In this document: piece after piece, positions 44,584 through 52,944 of the stretch
Position numbering within the stretch: the first letter of the stretch is position 1
How the letters are laid out: each line of letters begins with the position of its first letter
Assembly: GCA_038529265.1 (NCBI GenBank)
Contig: JBCBDX010000004.1
Coordinates: 186,001-250,000, forward strand
Direction: 5' to 3'
DNA: 64,000 nt
Source of the DNA: JBCBDX01 sp038529265
Lineage (GTDB): Bacteria; Pseudomonadota; Alphaproteobacteria; Rhizobiales; Rhizobiaceae
Translations under genes and position numbers: made by a program
Notes under the pieces: generated by a model
The model's database searches: none
Seen by the model: the letters and a program-made list of their open reading frames with translations, nothing else
Told to the model about the DNA's origin: nothing

Positions 44584-45146
44584 CAAAGCGCCGATACAGC
44601 AAAGAAGATTGGATTGATCTGGGCTTAATTGAACTATCCACGCATGGACTGGAAGGCGTGAAGCTTGAGGCAATCTGCAAGGCTGCAAAGCTGACCCGCG
44701 GATCGTTTTATCATCACTTTGATGACCATGAAGCTTTTTTGTCGGCTCTCGCGGAACACTGGTTGGATAAACAAACGATCGAGGTCGCTGATGTCATCGA
44801 CCCGAACGACTCGCCAATCGATCAGGGCACGGCGCTGAACGACGCCGCAATGGGCATCGACTACCGGCTAGAGCTTGGGATACGAGAACTTGCGCGCCGC
44901 CTTCCCGCAGTTGAAAGGGTCGTAAAGCAAGCCGATGAGGTGCGGATTGGCACTATTTGCTTGTTATATCAGCGCAAGTACGGGCTCGATAAAAGTACCG
45001 CAAGCGAACTGGCCTTCATCGAATATGCCGCTTTTAGCGGGATCATTCTCCTCGATCCTGACATTCCATTGGCCCGTCAAAAGTCCCTTGCAAAGCTCTA
45101 CGACGACATGATGCGCCGCGCATTTGAACCGCAGGTCACACGATGA
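44580..45146 (+). CDS. TetR family transcriptional regulator
   Basis: Regulator of 188 aa. The helix-turn-helix is at about residues 22-55 (GVKLEAICKAAKLTRGSFYH, then HFDDHEAFLSAL). It starts in an ATGA overlap with the upstream membrane-protein gene, and its stop overlaps the next gene the same way. The middle position in a tightly overlapped operon and the operator over the promoter suggest autoregulation of all three genes. The ligand is unknown. Confidence 0.9.
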   Translation: MTKRRYSKEDWIDLGLIELSTHGLEGVKLEAICKAAKLTRGSFYHHFDDHEAFLSALAEHWLDKQTIEVADVIDPNDSPIDQGTALNDAAMGIDYRLELGIRELARRLPAVERVVKQADEVRIGTICLLYQRKYGLDKSTASELAFIEYAAFSGIILLDPDIPLARQKSLAKLYDDMMRRAFEPQVTR

Positions 45147-45553
45147 AACCGCATGCCATCGCACGATATATTTTTTGGATTGTCGCAGCCTTTTACGCCT
45201 ATGGAGCGCTTGTCCATATCCTCAACATGTTGTCGCTGACGGGTTTCAATTGGGGGGAAGCGCCAACCAAGTGGCAGGCCCTGGATATTGTGTATTTGAT
45301 CCTTGATGTCACCGTCGTCATGGGTCTGTTGAGCGGCGCGCGGATTGGAATATGGGCATTCTTCTGTGCCGCCTTAAGCCAAATCGCCCTTTACACGATA
45401 TTTCGAGAATGGGTGCTCGACGTCCCCGAATCGTTTCGCCCGTCGCCGGAGGAGATCGGTTATCTCGACACACTCGTCATGTTCCATGTCATAACGATTG
45501 CAGTGGTGGCCACGGCATTATGGCTGAGGCACCGACGCGCGCAGACAGCGTGA
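45143..45553 (+). CDS. membrane protein of unknown function
   Basis: Membrane protein of 136 aa with four predicted TM helices (RYIFWIVAAFYAYGALVHIL, LDIVYLILDVTVVMGLLS, IGIWAFFCAALSQIALYTIF and DTLVMFHVITIAVVATALWL). Family not recognised. It is the last gene of the TetR operon, with a 4-nt overlap to tetR. A role in efflux or membrane protection is possible only by context. Confidence 0.72.
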   Translation: MKPHAIARYIFWIVAAFYAYGALVHILNMLSLTGFNWGEAPTKWQALDIVYLILDVTVVMGLLSGARIGIWAFFCAALSQIALYTIFREWVLDVPESFRPSPEEIGYLDTLVMFHVITIAVVATALWLRHRRAQTA

Positions 45554-46311
45554 TCGTATAACAACCAACGTGGGCTACAGGACGCGGGATCGAGCCCGCG
45601 ATGCGACACAAAGTGAACGCTGCGCGTGGTACATCAAACCGTCGTTCGGCTCCCTGCCTGGGTCAGTCCAAAAAGGTTGTTACTGAGTAAACAGAAAGCG
45701 GTCTCGAACCGTAGATACATTACCCAATCGAAGCGGGTAACCTCCGATACGTCAGCATAGCGGACATTAACTCGCGCATGCAGCGAACATCGGCTTACCG
45801 CACGCACCCCAAAAATCTTATCAACCGCCCTCTAATCTTCCCCTATCCTGGCCACACCAATCTTCGTCACAACGTCCCTTAAACGGGATGGAAGGTTGGC
45901 AGCGGAGCGGTCGGGCCTTTGGAGAGTTGCGTTCAGAGGGTCGGCTTATGCGGAACGGGCAATGCGCAGTGAGCAACGCTGCGGGCTTTTTTCGCCACTG
46001 GATCGGACACAGGTGCCGGTTTCGGTGAAGAGGGGTGAGGCGGGCGAATGTGCCAGAGATGCCCGACCCATCACAACAAATCTCCGCGCGGGGCCCCGGT
46101 GGTCCAGCACACAACGGACCATTGCCATACCGGCATCGCCGGGGTCCTGCGTTTGTGAAACCCAATATCCGGATCGTGAAAACGAGGCGCGGAGATGATA
46201 GCGCTTGAGTGAGGAAGGTTTGCCCGGCGTTTCATTTTGGCTGCCCACCCTTTTTATCCCATGTCGCGTTTGGGACGAGACTTTCATCACCCCTTGCCCT
46301 ACGTCGCAAAA
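45554..46311. other. 758-nt stretch without a convincing gene
   Basis: Several overlapping frames are open here on both strands, but none has a ribosome-binding site, a recognisable domain or plausible composition. It contains a short inverted repeat (GCGGG/CCCGC at 45584-45599) and a terminator-like hairpin at 45965-45992. The second half is GC-rich with many short repeats of GGC/GCC type and could be a non-coding RNA or a degraded repeat. The dddL promoter should lie at its right end. Confidence 0.5.
45965..45992 (+). terminator. terminator-like hairpin in the gene-free stretch
   Basis: A 7-bp stem with one G-U pair (CGCAGTG at 45965-45971, loop AGCAA, CGCTGCG at 45977-45983) is followed by GGC and six T residues. 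It lies 410 nt past the nearest plus-strand gene, so it may end an unannotated RNA rather than the TetR operon. Confidence 0.45.
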
Positions 46312-46989
46312 ATGACGCTGCAACCCAACATGCCAACGCTTTCGCAAGACGCTGATATTTACTATCTGCTGCGCGAGTTCGACGTGGCTTATCGCTATGC
46401 ATCAAACGGCGGTAGCGCCGCCATCCGAGCGCATATGCGCCGCGTGCGCGAGCGCATCAGCAAGCTCGTCAAGTTGGACCCGCAAGTGCAGTATACGGTG
46501 CCATCGCGCGTGCCGGCCAACGCCCATCTGGCGCGTGCCTTGGATAATGGCGAACAAGATGCGTCCGAGAGTTTTGTGCGGGCAGTGACCAAAGTGGCTG
46601 ATCGTTTCATGTGGCAGTATGGCTATGAAAAGCTACCGCCAGCTCTCGCTCAAAAATATGGTTATGCGGACATTGTTGGACCGGGCGGCCTCATTCATGC
46701 CGAAGATTTGGCGCTCGGCTTTGTGCTGTTCGCACCAAAATGCGTTTACCCATCGCATAGGCATGAAGGCATCATGGAGAGTTACATCGTCTTGAGCGGT
46801 GCATGTTCGCAAAATGATATCGGCGTGTTTCGCGCACCTTCGCTGATCTTCAACGCGCCGGGCACAACACACACGATCCGCACGCCGTCAACAGAACCGG
46901 TTTTGCTGGCATACGCGTGGACGGCGGAGCCGGAAGATCTTGCTGCTCATAAAATGAAGTTCACCAAGCGCCGCAAGCCAAAAGCCTAA
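46312..46989 (+). CDS. dddL: dimethylsulfoniopropionate lyase, DddL family
   Basis: Predicted cupin enzyme of about 225 aa that cleaves DMSP to dimethyl sulfide and acrylate. The helical N-terminal part matches DddL (YYLLREFDVAYRYASNGGSA, then MRRVRERISKL and WQYGYEKLPPAL). The cupin metal site reads YPSHRHEGIMESYIVLSG with H149, H151, E156 and Y158, and the distal His is H187 in PGTTHTIR. The start is uncertain: ATG 46312 gives the usual length, while ATG 46261 and ATG 46330 are alternatives without clear ribosome-binding sites. It is a single gene whose stop overlaps the convergent ligA stop. No acrylate-degradation genes are adjacent. Confidence 0.85.
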   Translation: MTLQPNMPTLSQDADIYYLLREFDVAYRYASNGGSAAIRAHMRRVRERISKLVKLDPQVQYTVPSRVPANAHLARALDNGEQDASESFVRAVTKVADRFMWQYGYEKLPPALAQKYGYADIVGPGGLIHAEDLALGFVLFAPKCVYPSHRHEGIMESYIVLSGACSQNDIGVFRAPSLIFNAPGTTHTIRTPSTEPVLLAYAWTAEPEDLAAHKMKFTKRRKPKA

Positions 46990-49103
46990 GGGCCTTCTAC
47001 GCGGCGGAGCCACTCATCTTCATCAATTGTTTCAATGCCCAGTTCCTGCGCTTTTTTCAGCTTCGAGCCAGCGCCTGGTCCAGCAACGAGCAAATCGGTC
47101 TTCTTGGAAACTGAACCTGCTGCCTTGGCACCCAATCGCAACGCCATGTCTTTGGCTTCATCGCGGCTCATCCGCTCCAAAGAGCCGGTGAAAACGATGG
47201 TCTTGCCAGCAAATGGACTATCCGCAACAATTTGTTCGGCGTCTTGAATATCGAGCTGCGCAACAAGCGCGTGAACCATTTCTTGGTTGTGAGGTTCGGA
47301 GAAAAAACGCCCAGTCGCCTCGATCACAGCCGGGCCGATATCATCTAGATCTTCCATCTCAGCGCGAGCAATCATATCGTTGGCAGCGATTTTTTGAGCT
47401 GCTGCTTCAAAAGCCGTCCACGACCCGTAGGCGCGCGCCAGAGTTTTTGCTGTTGTTTCACCAACATGACGAATGCCCAGTCCAAAGATCAAACGTTCCA
47501 GAGCGATGGTGCGCCGCACATCAATCGCCTCAAAGAGTTTTTGAGCCGACGTATCGCCATAACCATCACGGTTTTTGAGCTTTTTCAGTTCGTTGGCATC
47601 ATCGCGGGCCTTCAAGGTGAAAATATCTGCAGGCTGGCGGATCGGCAAATCGTCATCATCGTAGAAATACTCGATCTGCTTCTCGCCAAGCCCGTCAATG
47701 TCGAAAGCCTTGCGCGACACAAAGAGCTTCAAATGCTCCTTGCGCTGAAACGGGCAGGCAAATTCGCCAGAACAGCGACGTACCACGCCTTCGCCACCAG
47801 TAGCTCGATCTTCGCGCACCAAAGGCGTTTTCAAATCGCAAGGACAGTGGATTGGAAACGCAAACGGCGCTGCATCAGTCGGGCGTTTCTCCGGCACAAA
47901 GCCCAGCACTTGCGGGATCACATCACCGGCGCGCTGCACAATTACCGTGTCACCAACCTGTACGCCAAGACGCTCGATTTCCTCAGCATTGTGCAACGTC
48001 GCGTTGGTAACAACCACACCGCCAACCGTGACAGGTTCAAGACGTGCGACAGGCGTAATCGCACCGGTGCGGCCCACCTGAATGTCGATACCATTGAGAA
48101 TTGTCATCGCCTTTTCGGCGGGAAACTTATGCGCAATCGCCCAGCGTGGCGAACGGGAAACGAAGCTCAAGCGCTGCTGCAGTGCCAATTCATCCACCTT
48201 ATAGACAACGCCATCAATGTCATATGGCAGGTCTGCACGTTCCGTTTCGATGCGATGGTAATGGTCAAGCAAATCGTCGATATCATCAAAGCGCGCCATC
48301 AGTGGGTTCGTGTCGAACCCATAAGCTGATAACTGATCGACCATGCCGAACTGCGTTGCAGACGGCATGTCCGAAACATCACCCCAAGCATAGGCAAAAA
48401 ATTTGAGCGGACGCGACGCAGTGATCGACGAATCGAGCTGACGCAGAGAGCCAGCTGCCGTGTTGCGCGGATTGACATAAGTCTGCTTGCCGGCAGCTTC
48501 CTGGCGTTTGTTGAGTTCGGCAAAGGCATCCTTGGTCATATAGACCTCACCGCGCACTTCGATAATTTCAGGCGGAGTACCCTTCAGCTGTTCGGGTATG
48601 TTGGCAATCGTACGCGCATTTGCCGTCACATTTTCACCAACCTGACCATTGCCGCGTGTCGCCGCATAGACCAACTGACCTTTTTCGTATCGAAGGGCTA
48701 GTGACAAACCATCAATTTTGGGTTCAGCCGTCAGCGCCAAAGGTGTATCAATATTCATCTTCAAAAATCGCCGCACCCGTGCAGCAAAGTCACGAACATC
48801 ATCGTCGTTGAATGCATTGTCTAGCGACAGCATCGCGACGCGATGCGTGATCTTCTCGAACTTTTCAGAGACAGGCGAACCTACTTTATCAGACGGCGAG
48901 TCCGCGCGCTTCAAGCCTGGAAAACGGGCCTCAATTTCCAAATTACGCCGCTTGAGCGCATCATAATCAGCATCAGAAATTTCAGGAGCATCGTTACGAT
49001 GGTATGCTTCATCATGGCGCGCAATCTCTGCCGCCAATCGCGCCAACTCGGCGCCAGCTTCTGCGTCAGTCAGTTTTTCAACTGGCGTTTGGCTCACTGT
49101 CAT
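46986..49103 (-). CDS. ligA: NAD-dependent DNA ligase
   Basis: Essential replication ligase of 705 aa. The adenylation domain has the nucleotidyl-Lys motif TAEPKIDGLSLALRYEKG and SLDNAFNDDDV in front. It is followed by an OB fold, a Cys zinc finger (HCPCDLKTPL, then RRCSGEFACPF), helix-hairpin-helix repeats (GIRHVGETTAKTLARAYG) and a C-terminal BRCT domain (GKTIVFTGSLERMSRDEAKD). ATG 49103 follows the recN stop by 11 nt; TTG 49118 is an alternative that would overlap recN. It ends the lpxC-bamD-recN-ligA part of the cluster. Confidence 0.96.
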   Translation of the reverse strand: MTVSQTPVEKLTDAEAGAELARLAAEIARHDEAYHRNDAPEISDADYDALKRRNLEIEARFPGLKRADSPSDKVGSPVSEKFEKITHRVAMLSLDNAFNDDDVRDFAARVRRFLKMNIDTPLALTAEPKIDGLSLALRYEKGQLVYAATRGNGQVGENVTANARTIANIPEQLKGTPPEIIEVRGEVYMTKDAFAELNKRQEAAGKQTYVNPRNTAAGSLRQLDSSITASRPLKFFAYAWGDVSDMPSATQFGMVDQLSAYGFDTNPLMARFDDIDDLLDHYHRIETERADLPYDIDGVVYKVDELALQQRLSFVSRSPRWAIAHKFPAEKAMTILNGIDIQVGRTGAITPVARLEPVTVGGVVVTNATLHNAEEIERLGVQVGDTVIVQRAGDVIPQVLGFVPEKRPTDAAPFAFPIHCPCDLKTPLVREDRATGGEGVVRRCSGEFACPFQRKEHLKLFVSRKAFDIDGLGEKQIEYFYDDDDLPIRQPADIFTLKARDDANELKKLKNRDGYGDTSAQKLFEAIDVRRTIALERLIFGLGIRHVGETTAKTLARAYGSWTAFEAAAQKIAANDMIARAEMEDLDDIGPAVIEATGRFFSEPHNQEMVHALVAQLDIQDAEQIVADSPFAGKTIVFTGSLERMSRDEAKDMALRLGAKAAGSVSKKTDLLVAGPGAGSKLKKAQELGIETIDEDEWLRRVEGP

Positions 49104-49114
49104 TCCCCCAACAC

Positions 49115-50782
49115 TCAACCAGCGAGCAGCTGCGCTGCGGCGGCGCGGGCTTCATCAGTGATTTGCGCACCCGATAGCATGCGAGCCAATTCTTCCAAGC
49201 GGGCTTGTTCGTCCATCTTGGCAACACTCGTCACAACAGATTCGCCGTTTTCGCCCGCCTTGGCGATCAGGAAATGGTGTCCGGCACGCGCTGCAACTTG
49301 CGGCGCATGGGTCACGGAAAGCACCTGCACGCCATCCGACAGACGCGAAAGCCGCGAACCAATGGCATCAGCGACCGCGCCACCAACACCCGTGTCGATC
49401 TCGTCAAACACGAGAGTTGGCGTCGACCCCTTGTCGGCAAGCGCAACTTTTAACGCCAACAGGAAACGAGAGAGTTCACCGCCTGATGCCACTTTCATGA
49501 TGGGACCGGCGCGTGTGCCCGGATTGGTCTGAACATGAAAGGCGATATCATCAATACCGGATGCACTGCGGTGCTCTGCATCCCGGTCGATCTCGACGAT
49601 GAAGCGCGCCTTTTCAAGTTTGAGCGCCGGAAGCTCCAACATTACCGACGCTTCCAATTCGCGCGCGGCTACCACGCGCGCATCAGATAGGGCAGCGGCA
49701 GCTCGATCATAAACATCCAGCGCATCTTTGGCCGCCGCTTCCAGTTGGGCCAACTCCGCTTCACCCGCATCAAGCGCGGCCAACTGGTCTTGCATTTGAA
49801 CAGCAAGTGCCGGAAGGTCATCAACAGCGACGTTGAATTTACGCGCTGCCGCGCGAAGCGCGAACAGGCGTTCTTCGGTCTGTTCAAGCGCGTTGCCATC
49901 GAAATCGGATTCGTGAATAGCGCGGGTTATCAAATTCTGCGCTTCAGCCAGACTATCCAATGCCTTAGCCAAATGCTCATTGGTGTCTTCCAGCAAGCCA
50001 GGCACTTCGGATGCCTTGCGCTCAAGCCGTCGCAACAATCCGGCGATCTCCGGTACAGGCGATTTGGGGCCGCTAAGCGTGTCATCAGCATCAGCCAAGT
50101 CGCTGGCAACTTTTTCAGCCTTCATCATGTCCGAACGACTTTCCGCAAGGCTTAATTCTTCACCAGCTTCCGGCGCCAGCTGGTTTAACTCATCAGCAGA
50201 TGCTTTCAAATAGTCGGCTTCTCGCGCGGCATCTTCAATGGCTTGGCGATGTATCTTGAGCGCTCGCTCCGCGCGCCGCCATTGCTCAAAGCACTGACCT
50301 ACATGCTCTCGATCGCTCTGTAATTGTCCAAAGGCATCCAGCAATTGGCGATGCGTTTCAGGGTCAACAAGCGCTCGTCCATCATGCTGCCCGTGAATTT
50401 CAACGAGTTGGGAACCAAGTGATGCCAGCAGCGCTGCACTGACCGACTGATCATTGATAAAGGCGCGCGTGCGACCATCAGCTTTTTGAACCCGTCGCAA
50501 CATCAGTGGTTCACCACCATCGACGTCAACATCGGCGTCTTCCAGAAGCACACGCACATCGTGGCTCGCCGGCAAATCAAATACTGCTGTCACCTGGCCC
50601 TGTTCTGCGCCTGTGCGCACCAAGCCAGCATCGCCGCGGGCACCCAAGGCAAGCGAAAGCGAATCGAGCAGGATCGACTTACCCGCGCCGGTCTCGCCAG
50701 TAAGTACGGAAAGCCCTTCATCAAACCGGAGCGTTAGCCGATCAATGAGAACAATGTCAGAAATGGTGAGTTCAACTAACAT
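49115..50782 (-). CDS. recN: DNA repair protein RecN
   Basis: SMC-like ATPase of 555 aa for double-strand break repair. Walker A is VLTGETGAGKSILLDSLSLA near residue 30. The centre forms two long coiled-coil arms (about 150-350), and the C-terminus has the ABC signature VASGGELSRFLLALKVAL and Walker B LVFDEIDTGVGGAVA. ATG 50782 has GGGAGG about 9 nt upstream, so the frame up to 50806 is not used. It lies between bamD and ligA in the conserved order. Confidence 0.96.
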   Translation of the reverse strand: MLVELTISDIVLIDRLTLRFDEGLSVLTGETGAGKSILLDSLSLALGARGDAGLVRTGAEQGQVTAVFDLPASHDVRVLLEDADVDVDGGEPLMLRRVQKADGRTRAFINDQSVSAALLASLGSQLVEIHGQHDGRALVDPETHRQLLDAFGQLQSDREHVGQCFEQWRRAERALKIHRQAIEDAAREADYLKASADELNQLAPEAGEELSLAESRSDMMKAEKVASDLADADDTLSGPKSPVPEIAGLLRRLERKASEVPGLLEDTNEHLAKALDSLAEAQNLITRAIHESDFDGNALEQTEERLFALRAAARKFNVAVDDLPALAVQMQDQLAALDAGEAELAQLEAAAKDALDVYDRAAAALSDARVVAARELEASVMLELPALKLEKARFIVEIDRDAEHRSASGIDDIAFHVQTNPGTRAGPIMKVASGGELSRFLLALKVALADKGSTPTLVFDEIDTGVGGAVADAIGSRLSRLSDGVQVLSVTHAPQVAARAGHHFLIAKAGENGESVVTSVAKMDEQARLEELARMLSGAQITDEARAAAAQLLAG

Positions 50783-50809
50783 GCACGCCACCTCCCGGCG
50801 CTGCATGCA

Positions 50810-51649
50810 TTATGTACGTCGGAAAAGACGCGAGAGCCATGACCCTGTGTTCTCACGCGGCTGCAATCCACCGGATTGAAGCAGGGCAAAGCTGTCGGCG
50901 TACCATTCGCTGTCCGGGAAGTTATGACCAAGCACTGCCGCTGCGTTTTGGGCTTCTGCGGCAAGCCCCATGGCAAAATAAGTTTCAGTCAAACGTGCCA
51001 ATGCTTCTTCCACATGTCGTGTTTTTGAATAGCTTTCAACCACACCACGGAACCTCGATACGGCACCAGCAAACTCGCGTCTCTCCAAATAATAGCGGCC
51101 GACTTGCATCTCTTTGCCAGCCAACTGATCGCGCGCAATGCGCAAGCGTTTCCGCGCATCGTCTTCGTAAATCGAGCCGGGATAGCGCTCTAGCAACTCG
51201 TTGAAATTTTGAACCGCAAGGCGGGTATCGCGTTGATCGCGCGTGATCTCAGGCATCTGCTTAAAGTAAGACAGCCCGATGATGTACTGAGCATAAGACG
51301 CGTCTTCATGCGATGGATAAAGATTGATGAAGCGGCGGCTCGCTGTAACGGCATCATCAAAATTGCCAAGGCGATAGGACACATAGGCGGCCATCACATT
51401 GGATTTGCGTGCGAAGTCTGAATAGGGATGCTGGCGGTCCACGGCTGCAAACTTGCGTGCCGCTTCACGAAGATTACCACCGTTCAAATTGGCAAGGCCT
51501 TGATTGTAAAGGACATCAGCCGGTTCGATGGTAGATACATAGTTCTGTAGATCGACTGTCTCATTATTGCGCGAACAAGCCGCGAGCGCACCGATACAAA
51601 CGACCAGCAAAGCTTTAACAATAACTGACTTGGAAACAGTTCTCAGCAT
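50810..51649 (-). CDS. bamD: outer membrane protein assembly factor BamD
   Basis: Lipoprotein of 279 aa of the BAM complex, which inserts beta-barrel proteins into the outer membrane. The signal peptide ends in a lipobox with Cys (LLVVCIGALAACS). Five TPR-like repeats follow, for example ADVLYNQGLANLNGGNLREA and HPYSDFARKSNVMAAYVSYR. The length fits the family. The position between lpxC and recN is standard for Hyphomicrobiales. Confidence 0.95.
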   Translation of the reverse strand: MLRTVSKSVIVKALLVVCIGALAACSRNNETVDLQNYVSTIEPADVLYNQGLANLNGGNLREAARKFAAVDRQHPYSDFARKSNVMAAYVSYRLGNFDDAVTASRRFINLYPSHEDASYAQYIIGLSYFKQMPEITRDQRDTRLAVQNFNELLERYPGSIYEDDARKRLRIARDQLAGKEMQVGRYYLERREFAGAVSRFRGVVESYSKTRHVEEALARLTETYFAMGLAAEAQNAAAVLGHNFPDSEWYADSFALLQSGGLQPRENTGSWLSRLFRRT

Positions 51650-51775
51650 GGTTCCCCGCTAACAGCGATAGAAATTGGCGCAATTGTGGCGCTTTTACAG
51701 CTATGCGTGCGCAAGTGCAAACAAATCGCGCATTATCGTCTAACAATGTAACGCAGCAAAACGTTGCTTAACGGG

Positions 51776-52732
51776 TCAAAGAACCCACGGCGCGTGCGCA
51801 GCTTGTGCCGCAACCGCAACAAACTCACCTGCAAACGCTCGGCGGCGTGGCTCCGGTGTCTCAACAATCTCATAAGCGGAAGGCGTGGACAGTAGCTCTT
51901 TCAGCGCTGTCGCATTCAAACGATGGCCGCCGCGATAGGACGCAAAGCAGCCGATAAACTGCGCGCCTGCCAGCGCCAAATCGCCAACTGCATCCAGCGT
52001 TTTGTGGCGAACAAACTCATCTTTGAAGCGCAGACCGCCTGCATTGATGACTTTGTTGTCATCGCCGATAACAACGGAATTTTCTAAAGATGAGCCAAGC
52101 GCGTGTCCTGAAGCCCATAAGCGCTCAACATCCTTCATAAACCCAAATGTGCGCGCAGCGGCCAATTGATTGCGGAATACATCGCCATCAATTTCACCCT
52201 TGAATTCCTGGCGACCAATTGCGGCGCTATCGAAGTCGATGACAACTTCAAATCGGGTGCCTTCGTGTGGCCTGAATTCTGCCCAAGAACCGCCAATTTC
52301 AGCGCGCACAGTTTGTTTCACGCGGATATATCGACGCTTAACAGGATGATGCGCAATGCCTACGCGATCAATGGCCTCAATGAAGACGCGCGAGCTACCA
52401 TCCATAATCGGAACTTCTGCGTTATCGATCTGTATGATGACATTATCAATACCTACGGCATGTAAAGCAGCCATCAGGTGTTCGATAGTTGAGACATGAT
52501 TGCCACGCGGATCGCCAAGAATGGTGCAAAGATCTGTGGCGCCAACTTGGGATGCAACAGCGCGAAATTCGCAAATTTCGCCGGACGGCATGACACGATG
52601 AAACATAATGCCCGTATTGGGTTCTGCAGGAAGGAGACTAATTGAGACTTCTGAACCGCTGTGAACACCTACGCCTGACAAATGAATGCTGTCGCGAAGC
52701 GAAGCTTGGCACGCGTGCAAATCTGTCCCCAT
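51776..52732 (-). CDS. lpxC: UDP-3-O-acyl-N-acetylglucosamine deacetylase
   Basis: Zinc-dependent committed enzyme of lipid A synthesis, about 318 aa. The N-terminus shows SIHLSGVGVHSGSEVSISLL. Metal and catalytic residues sit in VSTIEHLMAALHAVGIDNV, in FVRHKTLDAVGDLALAGAQF and in the final His of SYRGGHRLNA. The frame extends to 52810; ATG 52732 (AAGGAT about 9 nt upstream) is chosen, with ATG 52762 an alternative. It is 212 nt downstream of ftsZ, and that gap probably contains its own promoter; a CAACATGTTG palindrome lies in it. Confidence 0.95.
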   Translation of the reverse strand: MGTDLHACQASLRDSIHLSGVGVHSGSEVSISLLPAEPNTGIMFHRVMPSGEICEFRAVASQVGATDLCTILGDPRGNHVSTIEHLMAALHAVGIDNVIIQIDNAEVPIMDGSSRVFIEAIDRVGIAHHPVKRRYIRVKQTVRAEIGGSWAEFRPHEGTRFEVVIDFDSAAIGRQEFKGEIDGDVFRNQLAAARTFGFMKDVERLWASGHALGSSLENSVVIGDDNKVINAGGLRFKDEFVRHKTLDAVGDLALAGAQFIGCFASYRGGHRLNATALKELLSTPSAYEIVETPEPRRRAFAGEFVAVAAQAAHAPWVL

Positions 52733-52944
52733 AACCACTTTATCCTTGTTAGGCGTCAGCATCCCAACTGACAAAAGCTCCCCACCCCTAACTAGCCGCG
52801 AGTCCCTCAATGAACCAAATCACGGTTTTTAACCGAGTGTTACGCTCACGTGCATTCGAAAAACCAAACACAAACAATATGTTACTCAAAAGCCAGAGGG
52901 CTGACGAGCAACATGTTGTTGCAAACTGTTAAATCAAACGCCGA

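Noticed and set aside
45581..45600. T-arm-like inverted repeat suggesting a tRNA
   Set aside because: Only one 5-bp stem is present; no acceptor stem, anticodon arm or CCA end can be folded around it, and no T-run follows for a terminator.
45896..46347. Overlapping frames of 100-133 codons on both strands before dddL
   Set aside because: They lack ribosome-binding sites and domains, and are mutually overlapping in GC-rich DNA.
47394..48329. 311-codon plus-strand frame
   Set aside because: It is entirely antisense to ligA, with no ribosome-binding site or recognisable fold.
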